A stretch of 64,000 nt of DNA from Flavobacteriaceae bacterium (lineage in GTDB: Bacteria; Bacteroidota; Bacteroidia; Flavobacteriales; Flavobacteriaceae): assembly GCA_009886625.1 (NCBI GenBank), contig QXZA01000005.1, positions 1 to 64,000 of the forward strand, written 5' to 3'. The stretch's first letter is position 1. Every line of letters starts with the position of its first letter. Position numbers and translations under genes: made by a program. Shown here one piece after another: positions 1 to 6,752 of this stretch. Under the pieces are notes generated by a model. It was given only the letters and a program-made list of their open reading frames with translations. It did not search any database and was not told the origin of the DNA.

Positions 1-151
1 TAATTGACTTATCAAGTATTTTACAAGTAATTAAATACTAAGTAAAAAGGAATTTTATTTTTAAATATTAGAGGGAGTTTTAGTGTCAGATTTTTATGTT
101 TTAACGTCAAAATCTAAATTTAGATCCATGAAATTAAGTTTTTGAAGGTGG

Positions 152-607
152 TTATGAAAACCCAGTCCAAATATTTGTGCTCATTCCAAACCAAAAAAGA
201 TCGAGTTTTCCATCCTTATTAATATCATATGTAATTGCATTAAAATTACTAAGCTCGTTACCAGTTATATTTCTGAGATAAATAGCTTCTTCAAGACTAA
301 TATATCTCTTAAAAGTATTTGTTAAACTAAAGTATCTTATGGTTTCATTTATTTGAGAATACCGTTCAGCTGCAGATACAAAGTCTTTAATTTCAAATAA
401 CGATTGAATTGTTAAATTAGAATTTAGGATTATTGTAATAGTTGATTCATTGTTTGAATTTCCTTCCCATCCAACAAACTCATTCCCATCATCAGGAGTG
501 GCAGTTATAGTTACTTCTGTTCCTTCATCAAACGTTCCTCCCTCTGTAGAAACTGTTCCTCCTTCCCCTGCAGTAACTGTCAGCGTATATTGAGTGGGAG
601 CTGGTGG
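152..607 (-). pseudogene. 3' fragment of an InlB B-repeat-type surface protein
   Basis: On the minus strand an open frame without a start codon runs from an in-frame stop at 608-610 to a TAA at 152-154. It begins with a proline-rich linker (PPAPTQ), followed by YTLTVTAGEGGTVS and a segment ending FVGWEG. That is the pattern of the divergent InlB B-repeat (List-Bact/Flg_new) domain found in large secreted proteins of Bacteroidota. About 80 further residues follow, with an EF-hand-like NKDGKLDLFW near the C-terminus, reminiscent of FG-GAP/VCBS repeats. The 5' part is missing and the frame stops where an AraC fragment begins on the other strand, so this looks like a rearrangement remnant. Domain recognition is from the visible motif only. 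Confidence 0.6.
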
Positions 608-789
608 TTACTGCACAGGACTATATCCAGTCTAAAGTTATTAATGTCGCGAAGGAACGCATTTTTGATGACAGTAAATCCATCGGTGAAATTGCGTATG
701 AACTGGGGTTTAATTATCCACAACACTTTACGCTATTGTTCAAACATAAAGTTGGTGTGAGTCCGAAAGAGTATAGAAGTTTAAACTAA
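604..789 (+). pseudogene. AraC-family regulator, C-terminal HTH fragment
   Basis: About 60 residues match the second helix-turn-helix of AraC/XylS regulators: SIGEIAYELGFNYPQHFTLL followed by FKHKVGVSPKEYR at the end. A complete AraC regulator has a sensor domain and a first HTH upstream (typically 250-300 residues in total), and neither is present here. The frame enters from antisense InlB-repeat sequence at about 600-607, and the nominal GTG at 604 is not preceded by a plausible start region. I read it as a 3' remnant joined to the neighbouring fragment by a deletion or inversion. Confidence 0.7.
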
Positions 790-791
790 GT

Positions 792-827
792 CAGATTGTT
801 TTACATGATGTTGCGGATTTTTTTATT
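792..827. repeat. 36-bp repeated element, copy A
   Basis: The sequence starting CAGATTGTTTTACATGATG recurs at 2031-2066 with two mismatches over 36 positions (T/C at the 18th, G/T at the 25th base). This copy begins two bases after the stop of the AraC fragment. The two copies flank a 1.2-kb block containing two orphan genes and a gene fragment. Function unknown; it may be a recombination boundary or part of a duplicated upstream region. Confidence 0.75.
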
Positions 828-884
828 GAAGCGCATAGGAATAGGGTTTGATATATAATCTATTTTTTTTGTATATATTGATTT

Positions 885-906
885 TATTATTAACCATAAA
901 TCAATT
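885..906 (+). repeat. Shared 5' leader motif, copy 1
   Basis: This 22-bp stretch contains TATTAACCATAAATCAATT and is identical to copies at 2238-2259 and 3039-3060; diverged relatives lie at about 4043 and 4612. In each of the three exact copies an ATG follows within 3-4 bases, so the element sits where the 5' untranslated leader and ribosome-binding region should be. Upstream of copies 1 and 2 a further stretch (about 838-884 and 2186-2237) is also similar, which points to duplication of a whole leader region. Confidence 0.75.
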
Positions 907-910
907 TTGT

Positions 911-1546
911 ATGAAGACTAATTCAATATTAATAAGTGAAAAAAGAAAAGTTTTTAAATTAAACACATCATCTCAAAAAGTAGAATGGGATATTTCTTTT
1001 GAACATAAAATAGCTGGAATCTCAAGAGTCAATGAATATGTGTTTATTTCCACAGTTAATAATTGGGGGAAATACCACACCAGTTTATTAAAGTTTAATA
1101 GTGGAAAACTGCTCTGGACAATAGATAAGATACTTTATTATATCCATGTCCTTGAAGAAACTATTATATATATCGATAGAACCAAAGAGGTAGTTTGTTT
1201 ATTACTAAATAGTGGTGAAGAAAAGTTCAGAGTCAAAATGGATTTCAAATGGTATGAATCTCCAAAAATGGCGCTGATTGAAAATAATATATACCTATTT
1301 TCAATAAAGAGTACTAAAGTTTTAAATCTTAATACTGGAAGCTTATCAGAAGCTAAATTACCGGCAAACATAAATCCTAAGGAATTAACTTTTATATTAG
1401 ATGAGTTTCAAATCGAAATAAACACCTTACCCTCTGGAGATGCAGGTGATGCAATGTTATACGGAATAGGAGCAGGAAATGATGGAGGAGGTTTTAACGC
1501 TGGAGATGCTGGTGGCGGGGGAGATGCTGGTGGCGGGGGAGAATAG
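911..1546 (+). CDS. Hypothetical protein with Gly/Asp-rich C-terminal repeat
   Basis: A protein of 211 residues if started at the ATG at 911. A TTG at 848 would add a hydrophobic N-terminus, but that stretch coincides with the leader motif that is untranslated ahead of two neighbouring genes, so 911 is preferred. No family is recognised. The body is a mixed hydrophilic sequence with NLNTGSLSEAK and VVCLLLNSGEEKFRV; such strand-turn-strand patterns with LNTG/LNSG turns recall PQQ-type beta-propeller blades, but this is weak. The last 35 residues are Gly/Asp/Ala-rich, built partly from a perfect 18-nt tandem repeat. No signal peptide follows the 911 start, unlike the neighbouring shared-leader genes. 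Confidence 0.6.
   Translation: MKTNSILISEKRKVFKLNTSSQKVEWDISFEHKIAGISRVNEYVFISTVNNWGKYHTSLLKFNSGKLLWTIDKILYYIHVLEETIIYIDRTKEVVCLLLNSGEEKFRVKMDFKWYESPKMALIENNIYLFSIKSTKVLNLNTGSLSEAKLPANINPKELTFILDEFQIEINTLPSGDAGDAMLYGIGAGNDGGGFNAGDAGGGGDAGGGGE
1502..1537 (+). repeat. Two perfect 18-bp tandem repeats in coding sequence
   Basis: The unit GGAGATGCTGGTGGCGGG occurs at 1502-1519 and 1520-1537 and a third unit starts (GGAGA) before the stop codon. It encodes GDAGGG units at the C-terminus of the hypothetical protein. The tract is strikingly G-rich against the A+T-rich surroundings and could vary in copy number by slippage. Confidence 0.9.
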
Positions 1547-1571
1547 ATAATACGTGAAATATATCCTTATT

Positions 1572-1832
1572 TCAAACAATTTCAGAATTAAACCCAAAAT
1601 CCAAAGGCACATTAGTATTATGTGAAATACTTTCTACTTTTGGCAATACATAAGGTATCAACTTTATGACAAGTTCTATCCTTTGTTTTGGTTCTAAAGA
1701 GTCTAAGTGTTCTTTAATCTCATCCAGTTCTTTATATATCAAATCTTTTAAAACGGTTCTAATTTCTTTTGTTAGTTTATTTGGTGTTCCTTTCTGTCTT
1801 CCACAGTGTTTTATTCCTGTTGTATTTGCCAT
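1572..1832 (-). CDS. Small protein of the GRxKGTPNK type (DUF5681-like)
   Basis: An 86-residue protein with an N-terminal basic motif CGRQKGTPNKLTKEIR, then a charged helical stretch and RIELVIKLIPYVLPKVES. This arrangement (Gly-Arg-x-Lys-Gly-Thr-Pro-Asn-Lys start, then an ELVIKLIPYVLPK-like helix) is familiar from small orphan proteins of Bacteroidota and from DUF5681-type proteins in phage and mobile contexts; I know of no established function. It ends 22 bases upstream of a fragment read on the same strand, and sits between the two copies of the 36-bp repeat, which fits an accessory or mobile origin. Confidence 0.6.
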   Translation of the reverse strand: MANTTGIKHCGRQKGTPNKLTKEIRTVLKDLIYKELDEIKEHLDSLEPKQRIELVIKLIPYVLPKVESISHNTNVPLDFGFNSEIV

Positions 1833-1853
1833 ACTATTTAATACTATTATAGT

Positions 1854-2030
1854 TTAATGTCCTTGAGGTAATACTAAATCACTATTGCCTTTAGATTTAA
1901 TAAGGGGTAAGCCACGATAATCAGCTATACCCTCATTATAAAGCAATTCCTTAAGATTGTATATATCTGTTAGGTTTTGGTAGAAAGAGTTCGAGATTGG
2001 GAATGTAAGGGGTACTCTAAGAATACGTAA
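1854..2030 (-). pseudogene. 3' fragment of an unrecognised gene
   Basis: On the minus strand a frame of about 57 residues, with stop at 1854-1856, reads like real protein: VPLTFPISNSFYQNL, then LYNEGIADYRGLPLIKSKGN and DLVLPQGH. It has no start codon and, 9 bases beyond 2030, meets an in-frame stop inside the 36-bp repeat, so the coding appearance ends exactly at the repeat boundary. I do not recognise the family. Best read as the tail of a gene cut off by the event that placed the repeat here. Confidence 0.45.
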
Positions 2031-2066
2031 CAGATTGTTTTACATGACGTTGCGTATTTTTTTATT
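2031..2066. repeat. 36-bp repeated element, copy B
   Basis: Second copy of the element at 792-827, starting CAGATTGTTTTACATGACG. Its left edge coincides with the end of the truncated minus-strand gene at 1854-2030. Downstream lies a hairpin (2077-2103) and then a leader region resembling the one after copy A. Confidence 0.75.
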
Positions 2067-2076
2067 TATTGTTGGC

Positions 2077-2103
2077 AACACATTGACAACAAATCAATGT
2101 GTT
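2077..2103. other. Perfect 10-bp inverted repeat, 7-base loop
   Basis: AACACATTGA at 2077-2086 pairs perfectly with TCAATGTGTT at 2094-2103 around the loop CAACAAA. There is no T-tract after the stem, so it does not look like an intrinsic terminator. It stands between the 36-bp repeat and the leader of the next gene, about 160 bases from that gene's ATG; an operator, a transcript-stabilising hairpin or a mobile-element end are all possible. Confidence 0.55.
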
Positions 2104-2237
2104 TCTTGACTATTTAAAAGCTAAAAGTTTCCATCCAGTATTGACCCAAACACATGGACATGGGTTTTAGAAAACGGTTTTCTATTGGAATATGGGATTG
2201 GGATTCGATATGTAATCCATTCTTTCTATCTTAGTGG

Positions 2238-2259
2238 TATTATTAACCATAAATCAATT
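2238..2259 (+). repeat. Shared 5' leader motif, copy 2
   Basis: Identical over 22 bases to the copies at 885 and 3039. The ATG of the next gene (2263) follows after AAA, the same spacing as in copy 3, which supports 2263 rather than an earlier start. Confidence 0.8.
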
Positions 2260-2262
2260 AAA

Positions 2263-2946
2263 ATGAAAAAATTATTTTTTTTAACTTTCCTAATACCTTT
2301 TTTGGGTTTTTCACAACAATTATTCTGGTATGATGTTTTTTTGGAAGTAGAATCAGAAAACGTAAGTGCTGTTGCCACATTAGTTAATGACTTTTACTCA
2401 ACAATTGAAAAACCATCCGACCTTTCCGTTTCCTTTTCAAGAATTCCATTAAAAGGGGAAGACTTTAATGCTACTCATATGATTAGTATGTTTAGCCCCT
2501 CAGCTCAATCACTCGCTGATTTCAGAAACTCTCTTAAAGGAGAAAAATGGGATATATATTCAACCGGTATGAGAGGTAAAGTTGAAAGTATTAGAGCTGA
2601 TGCAGGGAATGTCTTAAGTCATGTTAATCTTGATAAGGTTGGTCCTATAGGTCAAGGATGGACATTCAAGGTTCATTCCAAAGATACAGGTAAGTTTGTG
2701 GCAGCTTTTACTAAATTAATGAAGACATTTAAACCAACAGGGTTTGCTGCTACTGGTCAACTCACTCATGGAACAAGTAACGGTGAAACGATGTTTATTT
2801 ATGCTACATCATCAAATCTAAATGAAGCTTTCACAGGCGGTCCAAAAAACAAAAAGGAAGCTGATGCAATGCAAACTTTTTTCAATGAGATACATTTTGC
2901 AGAGTTTTCTCAAAGCAATACAAGGGTACAGATAACACAGTATTAG
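2263..2946 (+). CDS. Secreted hypothetical protein, possible tandem alpha/beta-barrel (ABM-like) fold
   Basis: Started at 2263 it is 227 residues with a clean Sec signal peptide (MKKLFFLTFLIPFLGFSQ, cleavage near residue 17-18). An upstream in-frame start at 2185 would place the signal peptide internally and translate the shared leader, so it is rejected. The mature part has two similar halves, each with a hydrophobic strand, a helix and a short strand (WYDVFLEVESENVSA... and WTFKVHSKDTGKF...). This is suggestive of duplicated ferredoxin-like domains as in dimeric alpha/beta-barrel proteins, but no known motif is conserved. Followed by a strong terminator, so probably monocistronic. Function unknown. 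Confidence 0.65.
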   Translation: MKKLFFLTFLIPFLGFSQQLFWYDVFLEVESENVSAVATLVNDFYSTIEKPSDLSVSFSRIPLKGEDFNATHMISMFSPSAQSLADFRNSLKGEKWDIYSTGMRGKVESIRADAGNVLSHVNLDKVGPIGQGWTFKVHSKDTGKFVAAFTKLMKTFKPTGFAATGQLTHGTSNGETMFIYATSSNLNEAFTGGPKNKKEADAMQTFFNEIHFAEFSQSNTRVQITQY

Positions 2947-2974
2947 AAAAATGTTTTTTAAAATAATAGAAATT

Positions 2975-2997
2975 CCCTCCCATGCGGAGGGTTTTTT
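2975..2997 (+). terminator. Intrinsic terminator
   Basis: CCCTCC at 2975-2980 pairs with GGAGGG at 2986-2991 around the loop CATGC, followed by six T. It ends the secreted-protein gene at 2263-2946. It is nearly the same hairpin as the terminator at 3992, so the gene unit and its terminator seem to have been duplicated together. Confidence 0.85.
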
Positions 2998-3038
2998 ATG
3001 ATGATTTGGAAATTCTTTCCAAAAACATTAAATTCAAA

Positions 3039-3060
3039 TATTATTAACCATAAATCAATT
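3039..3060 (+). repeat. Shared 5' leader motif, copy 3
   Basis: Third exact copy of the 22-bp leader, again followed by AAA and an ATG (3064). It lies 42 bases after the T-tract of the preceding terminator, so a promoter must lie within or just upstream of it. Confidence 0.8.
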
Positions 3061-3063
3061 AAA

Positions 3064-3984
3064 ATGAAGAAACTATTATTTTTCCTAATCTTATTTCCTG
3101 CAACCATTATTGCCCAAAAGAATAATAATGGAAAAGTTTATGATAAACATCCTGCACTTGATATAGCTGAAAAATTTGGGCAAGCATGGATAAGCGGTGA
3201 CACTGAAACGCTAAAGAGTTTAGTAGGAGAAGATTTCCGTATGGGAAGTGCCATGAATACAAATCCCAATTATGAGGGAGGAGATATAAACAATCTTTTA
3301 GGTCAGTCCTCATGGATGTCCAAAAATTTCATTAATATATCACTTAAAAATAAAGGTCAAGCGTATCCCGATGCTATTGAATATAAAAGATCAGGTCTTT
3401 TTGTTCAGACTTTCCAGGAATTTATTGCTTGGGATAAAAACAATGGTTTTAAAATAAAAACTCCTTTCAATGCTGTTTTTGTTTTTGATAAAAAAGGGGA
3501 AAAAATCATGCGTTTTTGGTGGGCTGATAACAGAGCAATTTGGCAAAAATGGAATTTATCAAGGCAAACTATTAAAAATGGAACTATATACAAGGATCAT
3601 CCGTATATAGGTAAGGTTCGTCAAATTTGGTATAACCTGGCACAAGGTAATCTTGATAAAGTTTGGAAAGATTTTTCACCAAATGCCAGAGTAAATGATT
3701 CGAATTCAATTGATCAAAACTCAAAGAGTCTGAAGGATCACCAAAACTATGTGGGTGAAGTATTTAGCAAATTTGAGTTTGTTTCAATAGATGAAGTTGG
3801 ATATCCAGACTTCATAGACTACGAGGGTGATGGTGGGGTTGTATTATCATGGTATAATATGACTGTAAAAAGCATAAAGACTAAAAAAAATATCATATTA
3901 AAATTTCATTCACAGCATGACTTTGATGAAGAAGGAATGATTGTTTTAGAAACATTATATTACAACGATCGTTTATTAGAATAA
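3064..3984 (+). CDS. Secreted protein with two SnoaL/NTF2-like domains
   Basis: 306 residues from the ATG at 3064, with signal peptide MKKLLFFLILFPATIIAQ. The mature protein has two similar halves: HPALDIAEKFGQAWISGDTE and, about 145 residues later, HPYIGKVRQIWYNLAQGNLD. Each opens with the helix-plus-short-loop pattern of SnoaL/NTF2-like folds (W-x-x-GD or GN, then a strand with F.P.ARV). SnoaL-like proteins are small-molecule isomerases, hydrolases or binding proteins; the substrate cannot be told here. The N-terminal stretch from 2998 is leader and terminator sequence rather than protein. Ends in its own terminator; expected in the periplasm. Confidence 0.7.
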   Translation: MKKLLFFLILFPATIIAQKNNNGKVYDKHPALDIAEKFGQAWISGDTETLKSLVGEDFRMGSAMNTNPNYEGGDINNLLGQSSWMSKNFINISLKNKGQAYPDAIEYKRSGLFVQTFQEFIAWDKNNGFKIKTPFNAVFVFDKKGEKIMRFWWADNRAIWQKWNLSRQTIKNGTIYKDHPYIGKVRQIWYNLAQGNLDKVWKDFSPNARVNDSNSIDQNSKSLKDHQNYVGEVFSKFEFVSIDEVGYPDFIDYEGDGGVVLSWYNMTVKSIKTKKNIILKFHSQHDFDEEGMIVLETLYYNDRLLE

Positions 3985-3991
3985 ATATTTA

Positions 3992-4017
3992 CCCTCCCAT
4001 GTGGGGGGTTTTCTTTT
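3992..4017 (+). terminator. Intrinsic terminator
   Basis: CCCTCC (3992-3997), loop CATGT, GGGGGG (4003-4008; one T-G wobble), then TTTTCTTTT. It is a close relative of the terminator at 2975-2997. Confidence 0.85.
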
Positions 4018-4042
4018 AAACAGATTATCTCCTTTATGGGTG

Positions 4043-4062
4043 TTATTATCATAAATTAATTT
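4043..4062 (+). repeat. Shared 5' leader motif, diverged copy 4
   Basis: TTATTATCATAAATTAATTT resembles the exact leader copies (TTATTAACCATAAATCAATT) with several changes, and again lies just ahead of an ATG (4071) of a small exported protein. Confidence 0.45.
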
Positions 4063-4070
4063 AAAATTCA

Positions 4071-4541
4071 ATGAGACCAGTTAAATCAATATCAATGTTG
4101 TTTGCTCTTTTATTTACAATAATCAGTTGTAAAAATGCAATCCATAAAGACTCGATTGTTATTAAAAATGATGATTCAAACGAGTTAACATTTATTTTAG
4201 AGATGAATACAAAAAACAATCTGAAGGCTGAAGTAGAGGATTTCACTCAGTATCTATCTGATTTCATAGTGGAGAGAGAACCTTCAACTATTTACGGATA
4301 CTACCTTTCAGAAGATGGAAAGAAAGTAACACTAATTGAAAAATACAACAATAGTTTAGACGGGATCAAGCACGGCAAAGAATTTATTAATGGTCCAAAT
4401 TTTGAAAATTTCTTCAAATTTTTTGAGATAGAAACATTTATTGTTTTAGGAAAAGCATCTGATGAGTTCAAGAATTTTTGTGCAGAAAATGGATTTGTAA
4501 TAGATTATAGAGAATCCATTGGAGGGTATATTAGAAAATAA
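4071..4541 (+). CDS. Lipoprotein with ABM-like (antibiotic biosynthesis monooxygenase) domain
   Basis: 156 residues. The N-terminus MRPVKSISMLFALLFTIISC is a lipoprotein signal with the lipidated Cys at residue 20. The body matches the ABM/dimeric alpha-beta barrel pattern: a helix ending FIVEREPSTIYGYYLSEDGK, then KVTLIEKYNN (strand carrying the acidic residue), a second helix and FFEIETFIVLGKAS. ABM proteins are cofactor-free monooxygenases or small-molecule-binding dimers; the substrate is unknown. Third consecutive exported small protein behind a leader of the same type. About 340 bases without a clear gene follow. Confidence 0.7.
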   Translation: MRPVKSISMLFALLFTIISCKNAIHKDSIVIKNDDSNELTFILEMNTKNNLKAEVEDFTQYLSDFIVEREPSTIYGYYLSEDGKKVTLIEKYNNSLDGIKHGKEFINGPNFENFFKFFEIETFIVLGKASDEFKNFCAENGFVIDYRESIGGYIRK

Positions 4542-4882
4542 AAAAACCTCAGGCATATTTTTCTCAGTAAGCTTTTGGACTTTGGATTGTATAGGAAACT
4601 TATTTTAATGCATTATTAAACCATAAATCATTTTAAATTCTAAGTTTTCTTCAAAATTGTAAAACGACTTAACGAGATCGACCCAATTAGAATTTTAGTT
4701 TAACTCTGAAATCAAATTTTCATGTTCCCTCTTCTTTTTTGAGACCAATTTAGAAGAGCCTTTAGCGTTTTCTCAAATGATAAGGTCTTATTCGATGATG
4801 CTAAGCAAAAAATTGCATTTATTTTTTTCAGCTATGTACTGTTAGGATACTAAGATAAACAAAAGGTTTATATCTTTGATAG
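4542..4882. other. Intergenic region with a decayed leader copy
   Basis: No gene is evident. At 4612-4640 the sequence ATTATTAAACCATAAATCAT and following bases is a recognisable but altered copy of the shared leader, yet no open frame follows it. It is probably the remains of a fourth or fifth member of the array whose coding part was lost. The rest, up to the -7 box at 4871, is A+T-rich with no motif I can name. Confidence 0.5.
4871..4878 (+). promoter_or_regulatory. Candidate -7 box TATCTTTG
   Basis: Matches the Bacteroidota -7 consensus TAnnTTTG. It lies only four bases before the ATG at 4883, so a transcript from it would be leaderless or nearly so. No convincing -33 TTG was seen at the expected distance. 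Confidence 0.4.
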
Positions 4883-5167
4883 ATGAATAAAACGACTAAA
4901 CAATTAATTCAGCTTTGTAATCGACTGGATAGGGAAGCCGAACATTTCGATATTTTAATAGATATCCTTAACTCAGACAAGAGTAAAGAGGATATCATAA
5001 AGGATGTAAAAAAAGAGCTAGTGCTTGGACAGCTCAACCGTAATGTGGTTGTCACTCAAGAAATTGCGAACATTACAAAAGAGGATATATTATTAGATGT
5101 TCAGGGATCTAAAGCGTTGGCTTATTTGGAGAATGTTTTGAAAGAAACCTCTCAAGTCAACGATTAG
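4883..5167 (+). CDS. Hypothetical small helical protein
   Basis: 94 residues, hydrophilic and predicted largely helical (QLIQLCNRLDREAEHFDILI, KEDIIKDVKKELVLGQLN), with no signal peptide, membrane segment or metal motif. No family recognised. Alternating charged residues with Leu/Ile spacing suggest a helical bundle or coiled coil. The gene stands alone, just downstream of a -7 box, and ends 40 bases before the stop of the convergent CDP-alcohol phosphotransferase gene. Confidence 0.55.
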   Translation: MNKTTKQLIQLCNRLDREAEHFDILIDILNSDKSKEDIIKDVKKELVLGQLNRNVVVTQEIANITKEDILLDVQGSKALAYLENVLKETSQVND

Positions 5168-5207
5168 GTAGTTCTCATATGACCTACTAGAAATCCTTTT
5201 CGCTTGC

Positions 5208-5978
5208 TTAAGGCTTTAGCAGTAGTTTTCGTATGCAAATAAACACTATCATTAAAATGGTGTAACCGATAAAGAAGGGGATGACGAAACTTTGAAGTTC
5301 AAACACCAACATTAGTGCCATCAGCAATAACTGAAATCCAAGTCCATATAGAGAAATGAGTGTCATAAACCATTTTGGGAATGGCTTGCTATAGCTTGCA
5401 TCTTTATCCATATAGAACATGCACTTATCAAAACAGATATACAAAACATTGTAAATGGTGTAAAATAGGGTGACACTGGCTTGACTTTCCCCCGGGAAAG
5501 ATTTTGGTGTGGAGTTTTCAAAAATCCTACTGGTTGAATCTCCTTGTACAGAGTTACGTAAAATCACATAATAGTAATTATAAAGTGTTCCTTGAAGTTG
5601 GATCCCGAAAAAAGCGATCAACATATAGATAAAGGAAATCTCAGTGATATACCAAAAACTCAATAAGAAACAAAAGTTGAGCACTAGATCGGCTATTGAA
5701 TCATAATAGCGTCCAACGTAAGAAGGTGTTTTTTTTAAACGCGCTAACTCCCCATCTGCAGCATCCAAAATAGATTTTAATAGTATTAGGATGGCGGCGG
5801 TTATAAAGTAACCATTTAATAAAAATCCAATTGCTGTTAATCCGGTAATAATGAACATTGTGGTTACGTGAATAGCAGTAAGCTTGGTGTTCTTGAGTTT
5901 ACTAGCAATCCAATGTCCAGGTGTACGTCCGTAATCGGATAAGTCTAAAAACTGATATTCTTTCGGTAATTTGGCCAT
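5208..5978 (-). CDS. CDP-alcohol phosphatidyltransferase family protein
   Basis: 256 residues, integral membrane. It carries the complete family signature D-x2-D-G-x2-A-R-x8-G-x3-D-x3-D at residues 72-97 (D72, D75, G76, A79, R80, G89, D93, D97), which binds the divalent metals and the CDP-linked donor. Such enzymes transfer a phosphatidyl or polyol-phosphate group from a CDP-alcohol to an acceptor alcohol in phospholipid or inositol-lipid synthesis; which alcohol cannot be read from the sequence. Several hydrophobic segments surround the motif, in keeping with six membrane helices. It is separated from the neighbouring DoxX-like gene by about 95 bases and has no obvious operon partner. Confidence 0.9.
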   Translation of the reverse strand: MAKLPKEYQFLDLSDYGRTPGHWIASKLKNTKLTAIHVTTMFIITGLTAIGFLLNGYFITAAILILLKSILDAADGELARLKKTPSYVGRYYDSIADLVLNFCFLLSFWYITEISFIYMLIAFFGIQLQGTLYNYYYVILRNSVQGDSTSRIFENSTPKSFPGESQASVTLFYTIYNVLYICFDKCMFYMDKDASYSKPFPKWFMTLISLYGLGFQLLLMALMLVFELQSFVIPFFIGYTILMIVFICIRKLLLKP

Positions 5979-6073
5979 TTATAAAACGAATGGAATAAAA
6001 TTATTTGTTAAAAGTACACCGATTTTTAAGCAATTAGGCCCGGAATGCTTTATAAAAACCTTTTAAAGCTCCA

Positions 6074-6460
6074 TTAAGCTAAAACAATACCGATCATTGC
6101 AAGGATAAAATAAATAGCAATGGTTTTAGCACCCTCATAATTTTTAGAAACCCGTTGACCAAACAGAAGAATCAACAGTGCAAGAGATCCTGTTATAAGC
6201 CCGAGTAATCCAATATAACTCGAATCGTTTAAAATAAAATCACCTATACCAATTAAACACAATACGCCAGAAATTACTTCTAAAATAGTTACCGAAATTA
6301 AAGCTAAGGTGATTAATGGTGGTGAGAAAAAGGCTTTGAATAAATCCTTTAAAAAAGCTAAGTTCCCCTTGTAGTCAACAATCTTATCTACTCCACTTTG
6401 AATAAATACAATTAAAAAGAAAGCTAAGATAAAAAGAAAGGCAATGTTTTCTGGAATCAT
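6074..6460 (-). CDS. DoxX-like four-helix membrane protein
   Basis: 128 residues with four hydrophobic segments: FLFILAFFLIVFIQSGVDKI, then helices around residues 48-68, 82-102 and 112-128. The first helix ending FIQSGVDKIVDYKGN and the following helix with PPLITLALISVTILEVISGV resemble the DoxX family, whose members are small inner-membrane proteins linked to redox and thiol stress or to unknown roles. Start ATG at 6460. Transcribed in the same direction as the CDP-alcohol phosphotransferase but separated from it. Confidence 0.6.
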   Translation of the reverse strand: MIPENIAFLFILAFFLIVFIQSGVDKIVDYKGNLAFLKDLFKAFFSPPLITLALISVTILEVISGVLCLIGIGDFILNDSSYIGLLGLITGSLALLILLFGQRVSKNYEGAKTIAIYFILAMIGIVLA

Positions 6461-6752
6461 AGGATAATATGTAATCTATTAGAATTGAATGTAATATAAA
6501 TCAAAATATTCTTTAAGGCGTGATATCTTCATGAAGATTAAGGTTTCATTGTACTGTTTAAAATTTTCACCTTGTAATTGCGTCAATGCTATTTACAAGG
6601 ACATTGTATTTGTCTCCAACAGATAATGCTTATTGAGTTTTGATTAATTGAGTATATGAATTGGTGGGGTAAGAGTCCGGAAACAACCCCTGATTCCATC
6701 TTAAAAATAGGGTTTCATTTTTTAAGAATAAATAAAAGTTGTGTAAATCAAT
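6461..6752. other. Intergenic, nothing clear
   Basis: A+T-rich stretch between the divergent DoxX-like gene and the Nramp-like gene. I saw no coding remnant or convincing hairpin in it; the gene-like remains start only after 6753. Confidence 0.5.

Noticed and set aside
112-125. 14-bp palindrome ATCTAAATTTAGAT
   Set aside because: A+T-rich, no gene start nearby and no tail of T; likely chance.
848-910. N-terminal extension of the hypothetical protein from a TTG start
   Set aside because: The stretch is the same leader sequence that precedes the ATG of two other genes, and its hydrophobic translation follows from A+T richness.
2998-3063. Earlier start for the SnoaL-like gene
   Set aside because: It begins inside the terminator T-tract and would hide the signal peptide behind leader sequence.
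1-5170. Insertion sequence or phage
   Set aside because: No transposase, integrase or structural gene is seen; only repeats and fragments.
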